Assembly (NCBI GenBank): GCA_003255025.1
Contig: QANY01009002.1
Span: 909,661 to 973,660 of the forward strand
DNA: 64,000 bases
Reading direction: 5' to 3'
Source of the DNA: Datisca glomerata
Taxonomy: Eukaryota > Streptophyta > Magnoliopsida > Cucurbitales > Datiscaceae
Positions 33,892 to 45,356 of this stretch are shown here, piece by piece (position 1 is the stretch's first letter; every line of letters starts with the position of its first letter). The notes under the pieces are model-generated. The model saw only the letters and a list, made by a program, of their open reading frames with translations. It searched no databases and had not been told where the DNA came from. The translations under genes and the position numbers were made by a program.

Positions 33892-35300
33892 ATCTCCGAC
33901 TTGGACTAAAATAAGCGTGTACAATCTCTTATCCCCAAGCCCTCCAGATAACCATAAAAAATTTCACTGCTTAAAGTCTTCGTGAATGGATCTGACAGCT
34001 TGTTGACCGTCAAAATATGTGTAACCACAATGTCTCCATGCTAAATGATTTCTCTAATCAAGTGATATTTACGTTCTATGTGTTTGAATCTCTTATGGCT
34101 TCTAGTTTCCTTAGAATTCGCTACAGCTCCACTATCATCACAATAAAGTGTCATGGGCTTGTTAGCTTCTGGAACAACTATCAGAGTCTTCAAGAACTTC
34201 TTAAGCCATACAACCTCTTTTGCAGCTTATCAAGCTGCCACATATTCATCTTCCATGGTAGAATCAGCAATGCAAGATTGCTTGAAACTTCTCCATACAA
34301 CTGCTCTAGCGTTCAGGATGAACACCGATCCTGAAGGGAACCTCCTGGAATCCTTATTAGCTTGAAAATCAGAATCAATATACCCCATTATATTTAAGTC
34401 ACTACCTGAATACACAAGCATGTAATTTCTTGTTCTCCTAAGATACTTAAGCATATGTTTGACGGCATTCCAATACTAAATTTCAAGATTAGATTGGAAA
34501 TGACTCATCACGCCCACGACATAGCAAATGTCTGGCCTAGTGCAAAACATCGCATATATGAGACTTCCTACGGATGAAACATAAAGAATATTTCTCATGT
34601 TTTCCTCTTCTTGAGGAGTCTTGGGAGACTTCTCCTTGGAGAGGCTGACTTAATGTCTAAAAGGAATAAATCCTTTCTTGGAGTTTGCATACTGAAGCGA
34701 TCCAACACCTTATCAATATAAGATGCTTGAGATAATGCCAATTGTTTGTTATTCCTATCTCGAAAGATCTGAATACTTAAGACAAATGCATCTTCTCCAA
34801 TATATTTCATATCAAATTACTTTGCAAGCCAAATCTTAACAACATATAATTTTCCTATATCATTCTCAATGAGTAGAATATCATCTACGTACAAGACTAG
34901 AAAAACCACCATCCCTTCGTGTATCAGCTTATACACATAGGGCTCGTCCACTAATTGTTCAAAATCATTATTCTTAACAGTTTTGTCGAATCTAATATTT
35001 CATGACCGTGACGCTTGCTTAAGTCCATAAATGGACTTCTGCCGTTCACAAATTTTTCCCTCTTGGCATTTCTCCATGAACTCGTCTGTTGAGCCATATA
35101 AATGCGCTCATCGAGATTGCCATTCAGAAAATCAATCTTGACGTCCATTTGCCAAATTTCATAATCAATGGCAGCAACAATGGACAAAAGAATTCAGATG
35201 GATTTAAGCATGGCAACCGGCAAGAATGTATCTTCATAGTCTATTCCTTCCTTTTGGGTGTAGTCATTGGCTATTAGCCTAGCTTTGAATGTATCTACAT
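33892..35300 (-). pseudogene. Copia D RNase H and reverse transcriptase remnants
   Basis: On the minus strand the RT pieces come first. MSIVAAIDYEIWQMDVKIDFLNGNL (35187-34951) carries the first catalytic Asp region. VLYVDDILLIEND follows in another frame near 34900-34850, with the YVDD box intact. MKYIGEDAFVLSIQIFRDRNNKQLALSQASYIDKVLDRFSMQ (34810-34595) is next. RNase H motifs LKYLRRTRNYMLVY, SDLNIMGYIDSDFQANKDSRR and GSVFILN-AVVWRSFKQ appear at 34454-34230. Frameshifts and stops separate the pieces. Confidence 0.87.
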
Positions 35301-36900
35301 TCTCATCCGAACCTCTTTTCTTCTTATAGATCCATTTGCATCCTACGGGTTTTACCCCTTTAGGCGGATCATAAGCTTTCAGACTCCGTTCAAGTACATC
35401 GAATAGATCTCAATGTTCATGGCTTCTTGCCATAAGTTTACTTCAAGACCAGCCACGACCTCTGAGTAGGATACATGTTCATCAGTGATTATTTGACACA
35501 GCTGTCAAAGCTTCTCCATAGGACATATACCTATCAGGTTGTCTCATAACCCTCCAACTATATCGAGGTTCCATAGGCTCTAGCTCTTGTCATGGTTCTT
35601 CATTATTGAATCTGAAACAATTTCTGATTAAGGAGTCGGTGTCCTCCCACTTAATAATTCCTCTAGCATAAATGTACTCCTCAGCTGTACACTTTTAATG
35701 TAATCTTCTTCAAGAAAATGACCATTCGTGCTAACGAATGCTTTCTGGTCAGTCGTACTGTAAAAGATGTACCTCTTCATTCATTTAAGATATCCTACAA
35801 ACATACATATTTCAGAACGACTGGCCAACTTGTTTGTCTTCGGGTTTAGAACTTGTGCTGGGCACCCCCATATTTCAAAATGGTTAATAGACGACTTTCA
35901 TCCATACAATTTTTCATATAGTGTACCAGGCACTGTGTTCGATGAAATTTGGTTCAGAATATATCCCCAGAATCTGGAAGGGATGAGTAACTCATCGTGG
36001 ATATAACCATATCTATCAGAATTCGATTCATTCTCTCTAACACACCATTTTGCTGTGGCGTACCAGGTTCTATAAGCTGAGAAAGAATTTATTCTTCCTT
36101 AAGAAAGTTTTCGAACTCTCATAGCAAGTACTCTCCACCACGATCGGATCGTAGTGTTTTGATTTATTTTTCTAATTGCTTTTCAACCAAGGCTTTATAC
36201 TCTTTAAACTTTTCAAAGGTTTCAGACTTTTGACGCATTAGATAAACATGACCAAAACGTGAGTAGTCATTAGTGAAGGTCACGAAGTATTCATAACATT
36301 TTCTTACTTGGATATTATTTGGCCCATATAAATCACTATGTATGAGTCTCAAGGCATTGAGTGGCTCTTTCACATTTTTCTGAAAAATGTCTCTTGGTCA
36401 TTTTTCCTTCAATATAGGATTCGCATACGGGTAGTGATCCCACACTTAAAGTTTGCAAAGGACCATCTTTACAAGTCTTTTAATCATTTTCAGGCTAATA
36501 TGTACAGGGCGTAAGTGCCACAAATAGGTTATATTGGTTGAGTCATACTTCAATATTTTATTATTCCTTTGTAAATCATTATTCACTTCAATGTCACATA
36601 TCATTGGAACTATTGATGTTACGTGAAACAGTTTATTAAACATGTCTGCAACAGTAATTAGGCATTCATTTCTAAAAATATCGATATCTTTATCAATGAA
36701 TTTAAGATCAAATCCTTGCTCAATTAATGCACCTATAGAAATAAGATTATTCCCAAAAAATGGGATATAATAAACATCACGTAAAAACATATAGCCGTTA
36801 TCAAATTCCAACTGATAAATCCAATACTAGTGCTTTATTTCCCATACGGACGATGAACTCGACCAAGATATTTGTTAGAGATAATCCAGGTAGTTGCATA
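35301..36900 (-). pseudogene. Copia D integrase, linker and GAG-pre-integrase remnants
   Basis: GAG-pre-integrase at 36811-36446 reads LRDVYYIPFFGNNLISIGALIEQGF and LWHLRPVHISLKMIKRL. Integrase at 36373-36164 reads LRLIHSDLYGPNNI and YFVTFTNDYSRFGHVYLM, with KTLRSDRGGEY following at about 36160-36125 (the DDE core second Asp region) and PGTPQQNGVLERMN near 36070-36000. The linker to RT at 35300-35800 is very broken. Multiple stops. Confidence 0.87.
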
Positions 36901-38440
36901 TCCAATGGTTATCGACTCTACAGTGATGACACTTGTCTCACAACATGTCCACCTTGTAGTGCCCTTACCATTTGTAACTTTTGAGTTCTGTTTCTTAGTC
37001 TTATTTAGACCTCCTCTCGTGTTTCCTTTTGGCGCTAGAGTTGGAAGGCTTACTTTCAGTCAAGTTAGCCTCTTCAGTCTTCCCAAGTCTACAGTGATGA
37101 CACTTGTCTCATAACATGTCCACCTTGCAGTGCCCTTACCATTTGCAACTTTTGAGTTTTGTTTCTTAGCCTTATTCAGACCTCCTATCGTGTTTCCTTT
37201 TAGCACTATAGGTGGAAGGCTTACTTTCAGTAAAGTTAGCCTCTCCAGTCTTCCCAAGTCTCAGCGGTTTGTAACTCCTTCATAATCTCAGGAAGCGAGT
37301 ACCTCAACTTATTCATCAAATAATTAAGTTTGAAGTTCTTGAAGGTATCAAGTAGAGTCTCTAGGATCATATCAACTTGAGTCTTGTCATCAACCTCAGC
37401 ACTTATGATCTCCATCTCATTTAGATAACTAATGATCAGCATCATATGTTCTCTGACAAGAGTTTCAGGTTTTATTATGCAGTTCTAAAGGTGTCGCGTA
37501 AATGTATGTTTGGCTTAACAACTATGATGTTGAACATTTCGGTCATGTTCAACATCATATCAGAGGTGGTTTATAAATTATGATGTTGTCATTGCAAGAC
37601 ATTACTAACAGAAGCTAACACGTGATATCTGTCTATCTCATCAGAACGTAGCCAAGAAGCATAAGCATCGCTTTCCTCTTGAGTCGATTACTAAAAGGCT
37701 CAAAGGAACAATGGATGGTGAGCACGAATTTGAGCTTTTCAATCGTCAGTACGATATCAAGATTGTGTTTCCAATCACCGTAATTATCACCAGTTAATAT
37801 TGTTCGCGTTTAAGATAGTTGAGAATGTGGATATTGACATGATTATCAAAAAGAATAAATAAAATGGTGTAATAAATGCTCAATCGTTTATGAAAGTATG
37901 ATGCATGATACGACTACTTAAATATTTAAAAATTCATTTAAAAATATTTCCTCCATGATGTTACAATGAAAACGATATCTTGTCTCATCGAGGGATGAAG
38001 TCCAAACTATCTCCTATCATATCGAGACTTTTCTCGTTTGGTTAACGCTCAAATATCTTCACATCTAGCTTAACCAATCACCAATGATTTTGATCACCTT
38101 GGCCCCATTGACTAGCCCCTAAGTAAAAATTCCAATGTGTTTCGGTCTAAGTGTTTAACCAACGCATTGACTCTTAAAAGTTGCTATGAACTAACAGTCT
38201 GTCTATGGGATGACCCTGCCCCACCACTTCTTTTAGAAGTCTCAGCTTCTCAAGTAACACATGACTCAAAGCGACACGACTCCAATGTTTCTCCCATTGA
38301 AGAGAGGATCGCTACAGGCAGTTCTAAACCATTTCTCGGGGCACGATCAAGTTCACGTTGGAGACCTTGAAAACGTTTCAACGTAAACAACTCTCCCACT
38401 GAGTTTTTGAAAAACTTTGGTTTTTTGTTGTTTTTCAAAA
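36901..38440 (-). pseudogene. Copia D gag remnant
   Basis: Minus-strand 37445-37236 reads IISYLNEMEIISAEVDDKTQVDMILETLLDTFKNFKLNYLMN and LPEIMKELQTAE, the UBN2-type gag core. The zinc-knuckle region follows at 37258-36917 and is present twice (separate entry). Upstream fragments to about 38440 probably hold the gag N-terminus but are too degraded to read with confidence. Between 38440 and 39331 there is only AT-rich leader sequence, with a GC-richer stretch at 39235-39330. Confidence 0.75.
36917..37258 (-). repeat. In-frame 171-bp tandem duplication in the D gag zinc-knuckle region
   Basis: Two units, 36917-37087 and 37088-37258, each begin tctacagtgatgacacttgt and end ttcccaag. Each is exactly 171 bp (57 codons), with roughly 90% identity by eye. 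Each would carry the KCHHC half of a zinc knuckle in one frame. Confidence 0.93.
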
Positions 38441-39331
38441 CATAAATTTTATTAATTTGAAAAACGTGTTGAAATTTATAAATCCTTTATTTAATTTTAA
38501 ATCTCAATTTAAAATCTTAATCAATATAAATTTCACATTGTAATTAAATTATAATCATTATAAATTAATCTATAATGGTGCAATACATGCTACATGATAA
38601 TTTGATATTGACATATCCATAGTTTTATATGACATGTTATATGATGATGCGCGATTAAAATTAAATCATACATTTAAAATTAACCCCTATATTGACTCAT
38701 TTCTAATTACAGCCTAGAAATAATAATAAATTAATTACAAATTAATTTATAAACTAATTTTCATGGCGTCTGTAATTTTCTCATTCTTCTCCATGCTATC
38801 TCACCACTTTGTAACAATTTACAAAAGTCCATTCCCATTTTAAAAATCAAATTTAAAACTTGAAATTCAAATTTCAAATTTAAAATTTCAAAAATTCAAA
38901 CTTTAAATTTTAATTGAAACAGGGAAAATTATTTTTCTAATTAAATAATCTCATTAATTATCTCATTTTTTAATAAAATAAAAGATAACATTGATAATTA
39001 TTTTTTGAATTCAAAATTTAAAAAATAAAAATATAAAATAGATAATTATCTTTGAATTTAAAATTCAAAAGATATAAAAAGAAAATAGAAAATTATCTTT
39101 TGAATTTTAATTATCTTTTATTCGTTTAAAATTGGAAATTTTAAATTTTAAAAGATAAAAAAATAGGATAAGAGTTATCGTGAAATATCACATGGTTTCT
39201 TAAACCCTAATTGTTATCGCTTAGGGTTTGACAAACGCTAGTCACCATGTAGGGCATGGCAGCGAACAGCGGTGGTGACGGCTCCGGAACAGTATTGCCG
39301 GCTATTGGAATAGTAACTCTGGCGTGAACAG

Positions 39332-41247
39332 TGATTCTGACATGAATATAAAGAATTAATTAAAAAACAAGTTTGAATCACAAACGGTTCGTGGGTGAAA
39401 TATAAAAAAAATATTTCAATTAACTTATTTAATCGAATTAAATAATTTAAAATCAAACAACATGTGATTATGCATATACGATATTAAACGAGAAGATATG
39501 GTTAGAAACGATCTTCCACCTATACTTTGTATCAAAGAATTTCTGAACTAGCAGAATTCCTCGGAGTGTTCTACGTGTTCTTCAAGCTTCGAGATCCGAA
39601 TCACACACTTGAACTCCAAGAACGATTTGTGAATTTCGTCCACCAACAACCACCCGTTAGTTTCAGAAATATATCTCATGAAAAATTTGTGTAAGAATTT
39701 TAGTGTTAGGTTCTCAAAACGATTGAAGAAAAAAATTGAATATTTTCCCTTCAATACTGTATTTCGGCGGCAATCACTAAGGAGGGGGAAAAACTCTTTT
39801 TCTCTGTATCTGATATGAAATCTATATCTCTCTCTATTAACAATCAAATTGCTATTAGATATTTATAAAATTTAATTTTTGATATTTACAAATATACCTA
39901 TATATTTTAAATTTTTGAAAATTCACCTCATAGATTCAAATTGTCAAAAATCAGTATATCTCAACAGTGTTAGAGTTGTATTAAAATTTATCAATCCAAT
40001 TGATAGATTTATTTGATCATTATTAATTAATTAATTAATTTATTTATTTATTTACTAATTATTCAATAATTAAAAAACTAATTGATTTCAATACAAATAA
40101 TCATATTTAACTAAGTAAGTGACATATAAGTTTAGAAAATATGCCTTGGCATCAAAATACATTTTTATCCAATTTACTTCGTTTCTCTATTCATGTTCTC
40201 ATGAGCTATTTCTGAGATCGGATGAACCCACATGAATAAAATTAAGGATTCAAATACCCGGCGAATTTATCTCCATAAATGCCCGACCTATTTAATCCTG
40301 ACATTGTACGACTACACTATAGGTTCGATGAATCAACTATCGATTCATGCGCGTTACTTTTCTATTGGTGTAAATAAACCCTTTTTATTTTCACGGTCCA
40401 CATAATATTTTAACATAACCCATCTTGAATATCAATAATAAGAGCAGAATGTAAAATTATCATTTTACCCATCTTTTTATTATATCCTTAACTCCTTTAT
40501 TGATTGTGAATAAGAAATACATAATAGTGAATTGTCTCGTATAATTCACAAGTCTTAATCAATGATTCAATTCATTGAATACCTAGTCAGGTTAATTAAT
40601 TCACACACCCATCAATAAAGCATAAGGTGATATTTTTGCTTCCGCAATCCAACCAAGAATTTCATATCTATGAATCACGTAACTCCAATTTAATTGAATT
40701 ATAATTCCAATAGTCGAGGTATTGCCCGCCAATTCGAGCTCACTCATTTGACATATCAAAGATGGCAGCTAACTAAGTCAAACTACGTATTCAACTCAGG
40801 ATTAAGGTAGATACGAAAATACCCTTAAGGTGTAATAATTAGATTTAGAGTTAGGTAAACAGTTTTAGGCTCTAAACTAATTTGTTATCGGTCTATTCAA
40901 CATGTTCATAACATGTGTAAGTTAATCATTTGAGTCTCAACTCCCATGCCCTAAGACTGAAATTCATTGGTTCAACCTAACAGTCATAATCGCATTCGCT
41001 TGCTCAGTCGATCCTAAGACTGCGAATATCATTCTGAACTTTCTCAGAAGAGTTCGTTTGGAGGCGCCTCTGTCTTCACTTTTCGTTCGTTGATGAAAAT
41101 TTCAGGATTTGAGTAATTTATAAACACACTTTAATTTAAAATAAAGTTTTTAATTTATTCATAAAAATTCAATAATACTAATATATGAGAAATAACAAAA
41201 TACAAATAAATAGTTATTACACGTTACTTTATAGGCATATTCCAACA
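39332..41247 (-). repeat. 5' LTR of copia D
   Basis: Direct repeat of 32003-33891, ending ...ttccaaca at 41247. The left edge at 39332 comes from aligning tgattctgacatgaatata with tggtgctgggatcgtttga of the other copy and is uncertain by some tens of bases. Confidence 0.8.
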
Positions 41248-41252
41248 AATAA

Positions 41253-42160
41253 TTTTTAATATTTCTTGGCATGTAAATGATTACAGGGGTGTAGATGCGA
41301 GAAATAGATCCATGTCCTAACTCCTAACACTATTTGTTGTAGATGTGAGAAATCATTTATCAAATAATGTTACGCGTGATTCATAGATTTGTAGATGAAT
41401 AAATAGATAATTAAGAGTGCAACTTGACACTGGTGTAATGTCTCATCAATTTGACTCCGACGATCAAGAATCTTAAGAAGGGCTTTAGGGCAATTAGAGA
41501 GCTAAAGTATCATTACCACAATGTTAAATAGGCTATTGTCTTTTTATAAAGAGTCTTAGAAATGTAATCTGTATGAAACCGTACTTTTTCGTCATTTAAA
41601 CTATCTGTTTATTCTGTGGATGATTGTGCTTATCTCAACGGATCAGGTCATCATGTGTATGGAGTGACTTATTTGGTTTGGAATCATGTTTGCTCTCATT
41701 GCTTTTAGACTCTTTGTTGTGTAATAACTATATCAAATGGGATGAGTCTCCTTTAAATGAGGCATCTGTCATACAGCCCATCAAATTCATCGCCTGATAT
41801 CGATCCACTTCACTCTCTGGCGACATCACGATCCCAATAATGATTGAGCCGATTATGAGGAAGCTACAACAAGACAAAGTTATAATTTCGATTTTTTTTT
41901 TATCTTCCTTGTAATTTTTAAATATCCAAGAGACCTGGCCAATTCTATTTCAATTTCTAATTACATAATATATTTTTATGTTGATATCATCATAGTATGT
42001 CCATGCATCGAACATAGCATATAATATAGAAACGCACATATTCATTATGACATGACATGCATTCACGAGCATTCAATTTTATTTTAAACAATAATTTAAG
42101 AAATAATAGAATGCGTCGCTAACAATGATTTACTGTGATTAGCAGCAGTCAAACAGCTGC
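41253..42160. other. Intergenic, nothing firm
   Basis: AT-rich sequence with no gene, RNA or repeat recognised. Confidence 0.5.
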
Positions 42161-43010
42161 TACAAAATGTCATGGTACGTAGATAGTGGATCCCTTCAAA
42201 TGTTTATATGGGAGCGTTTCACGAATTGCTCCCAATTATTTTGATAAGTTGAAGGATTATCCTGGCTCCCTTCTAAGATCATGGTTATAGAACCGCCTTC
42301 TAAACCCGATGGGGTGAATGTTGATCAAGATATTGATGTTTGTGCAATTTTCACTCATTGCCCCTACATTCATTGTCCAGACCATTGTAACAAATTAATA
42401 CCTTTTTGGGTAATGATGTTAGCTTGTCATCAGGATCTGTTGCTATTTGAGTTGAATAAAAAAGAACAAACATAGATCGTTATTATCTGTTCCCGGTGGT
42501 TGTCAGTTATGTTGAACAAAGTGAACAACTCTGGGGTGTATCAATGAGATATTATTTGATGTAGTATGCATCATGTTGCACGCCAATTTCGTTATGACCA
42601 ATGTGTGCCAAAGATAATGAGAGATTAGCTCTGCCATTTTCTGCATTAGTAACACTTCAAAGTTGGTAAGTCGGTAATAACAAGATGTCAAATATTTTGG
42701 TGTAGGGAAAATCATATGGCAGCCAATTATAACAAAAACTGGTGATCATTCTAGCAAATGGCCACTCGATCATGGAGGTATTTTTTTGCCAAAGATCATG
42801 TATATCTTCATTTAGAGATGCTTACCAAAATGATGAAACATGTCTGCCAGGGTGAAAGTTCGTTCAAACATCTCTACTCCTTCCGATGCTGGTATTAGAT
42901 GTAATACCATTGGAAAGTCGAAGAGAAAAAAGTCCAATGCTTTTAGCGATCTAGCAACCACAAAGTGCTCTCAAATGGAGTCTACAACAACAATAAGACC
43001 TTTAAAGGTA
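42161..43010 (+). pseudogene. Plant mobile domain (PMD)-like remnant
   Basis: Broken plus-strand frames read GSLQMFIWERF near 42200. Then come PPSKPDGVNVDQDIDVCAIFTHCPYIHCPD (42285-42375), LLFELNKKEQ near 42450, and HHVARQFRYDQCVPKI near 42565-42615. The last block resembles the hallmark of the plant mobile domain (PF10536), in which a HRVARQFG.DQ motif follows a Q.W.WERF motif. PMDs occur in Ty3 and MULE transposons and in MAIL-type domesticated genes. Stops every few dozen codons make this a dead fragment. Identification is from memory of the motif and is moderate. Confidence 0.5.
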
Positions 43011-44269
43011 TCTTGAGATTTTTATTTATATCTATGTGTGGTTGTGTGAGTGGGTTGGTCTGTTCTTTATACTAACACTCTCCTTTTTTAGCCCATAATT
43101 GAAGAAGATACACCTCAAGTCTTGAGCCTCAGTTATGTCATTCCTCATACCCGAATGACAATGTTTCTATAGCTAATATATTAGTGAAGATTTCGAAAGG
43201 AAGGTGTGGCAATGGTTAGTTGTGTGAGATGTATACCCTTATCTATAGCGTATGAACTGACGTTACAAAGACACAAGGTCGAGTTAATTAACATTTTGAT
43301 GAATACATTATTCATTAGAGTGACACATTACCCCATGCAAGATGGTGTCGTGGCTCTCAGCCAAGGAGACGTCGTGACACATTACCCCATGGTTTCCAAC
43401 CGAAGAGATGCTGCCATAATATCAAGGAGATGGTGTGAAGGCTGCTCAAGCAGATCTCGTAAACGTCAATCATGAAAGTGATGTGGATTTTGTTGAAGTT
43501 GATGTAAGCTTCATTACCTGCAAGGACACCCCTCTTTATTTTTTCATTGGCTAGCTTACATACATGTATTGTTCTCCTTTGCATTTCTCAGTTTTCTAGG
43601 GCAGACTATTGAAAGAAATATAAGGGAAATTGTTGCATGGATATGAACACCACCAATAGTGAGGAAGGTGGCACGACGGGCGATGAAGGCACCCTAGCGC
43701 GAAGTCGTTGTGGCGCGAGGGTCGCACGTCAGCTCCTTGTTTACAAGGTGGCTACTGTCTTTGGTGGTAACGACATGACTCCTGTTGACACGATGGCGGT
43801 GACGACTATTTGGACTGCTAAAAATCACGATCTCAATCGCGTTAACTTATTCCGATAGTGGCTGCGACTTTTATCGCAGAAAGCAAATTGGCGACTTTTG
43901 CCGTGAAGCAAAAAAAGTAATCTTTTTACTTTACTTCTTCGTCTTCTATGTGCTATCTGAGTGAAGAACTCAATCATCTTCTTCTTAGACGAAGATGTCA
44001 ATACCTTAAAACGAACAATAAATAGGACAATAACAATAACAACAATAACAACAAAAGAACAACCATTTATTTTTGTTAGAATCTTTCTGCTGTGAGGAAG
44101 AGGAATGGGGAGGTAGAAAAAGAAATAGATCATCATCATAGTTTAACTTAATCAAATGGCTTATATAGCTTAAATTACAATATTTGCTAACACATTGTTT
44201 GATATATGTATATAAAAGGTGTACTTAAAATTTTTCAAATGTTATAATATTATTATAATCACAGCATGT
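43011..44269. other. Intergenic, possible transposon debris
   Basis: Short open stretches (43206-43475, 43637-43858) have no recognised family. A short (aac/aat)n stretch lies at 44025-44052. The last bases tgt (44267-44269) would be the left target duplication of CACTA 2. Confidence 0.45.
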
Positions 44270-44534
44270 CACTATTGCAATTTTGACCTTAGATGACACC
44301 CACATATATACTACAATGACAGCTATGTAAATTATGTCAAAGGAAAAAAGGCAGTGATGGAAGATTTTTAACTTTTAGAGATTAGATGACAGTTATTTAA
44401 TAAACTGTCATCGATTATTCACCTATTATGACAGTGATTTGCTATTGACATTTTTTAGTCGGTCAAAGAAAGAGGCGCTAGTGATTTTTTTATTGACATA
44501 TTACTTATAAATTTTCTATATTTACAAAAATGAC

Positions 44535-44935
44535 ATGTCTTTTAACCTATTCCTTAATCTTAAATCATTTGCTTCATTTTGGAAGAAGACAGTGGCTCAT
44601 TGGAGATTAGGGTTTATCTCTCCCTCTTTCTTTCACGTTTTCAGATATGGAAGATATAGCATCTCTCTCTCTCTCTCTCTCTCTCGACTGATAAGCCCTA
44701 GTCGCGCGATGAAGAAGAAGATCATCGTCTTCAAGCCAGACGGAGAAATCAAAAGCGCGACAATGAGGTGGCTAGCCTCTACCTATGAATGTGAAGGGAA
44801 GAGTTTCGATCGTTTAGGGAAGAGTCTCGATCATTCCCCATCCTCTTAATCACCAACTCATTGTCGCTAGAAGAAGCTCACAGTCACCATAATCTCCCTC
44901 TCTCCCAATCCTTTCCAGGTATATTTAGTTTTGCT
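44535..44935 (+). pseudogene. Captured leader/first-exon-like fragment in CACTA 2, source unknown
   Basis: Looks like a plant 5' leader and first exon. It has a (CT)n tract at 44668-44692, GC-richer sequence, an ATG frame MKKKIIVFKPDGEIKSATMRW at 44709, and a splice donor-like ag|gtatat near 44919. The protein is not recognised. It could be the leader exon of the COPI gene fragment that follows, or a separate capture. Confidence 0.4.
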
Positions 44936-45124
44936 TAATGTTCTTTATTTCACTTGATTCATGTTCACGTTAAGCATTATTGCTGGTTATTGAGTATGGT
45001 TTTTCGCCTTTTTCACATTAAGCACTCTTAGTTTCCTTTAAAAATAATCTTTAACGTGCTTTATTTGAATTTTTATTTTTATAAGTTGTCTTGTTGTCAT
45101 CATGCATAATATGTTTTTTGGCAG

Positions 45125-45255
45125 ATATGGAATCTTGGGTCCCTGACCCTAATTTTACATTGGATGACCATCAGAAGAGAGTAAATTGTGTTGACTACTT
45201 TACCGACGGTGATATACCCTATCTAATTACTGGGTTTGATGATCAAACTATAAAG
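45125..45255 (+). pseudogene. Captured exon of coatomer subunit beta-prime (COPI, WD40)
   Basis: After a ttttttggcag acceptor, ATATGGAATCTTGGG encodes IWNLGS. A one-base deletion then shifts the frame to PDPNFTLDDHQKRVNCVDYF, DGDIPYLITGFDDQTIK. This is the WD40 segment of plant beta-prime COP (IWNLGSPDPNFTLDAHQKGVNCVDYF in the family). The fragment ends at the position of an exon end (aaag). A frameshift and lack of flanking exons make it non-functional as COPI. Confidence 0.85.
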
Positions 45256-45356
45256 ATTCTGCTTCTTCTATCTTATGTCTTAACCATTCTCCTCATTTTC
45301 TGGTTAATGAAATAGACCGAGTAACCACTAATTTTAATTTTAAAATTGTCTGGCAG

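Larger units (their letters stand above)
32003..41247 (-). mobile_element. Copia retrotransposon D, 9.2 kb with ~1.9-kb LTRs
   Basis: LTRs at 32003-33891 and 39332-41247 flank a minus-strand copia polyprotein remnant. On the minus strand each LTR begins TGTTG(G/A)AATATG and the ends are CA-type. Pentamers gataa (31998-32002) and aataa (41248-41252) are a probable TSD with one change. The polypurine tract aagtcggagat (complement of 33892-33902) adjoins the 3' LTR. I could not find a clear primer binding site left of 39332. The left edges of the LTRs are less certain because the copies diverge there. The copies differ by many substitutions and small indels, indicating an old insertion. Confidence 0.87.
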
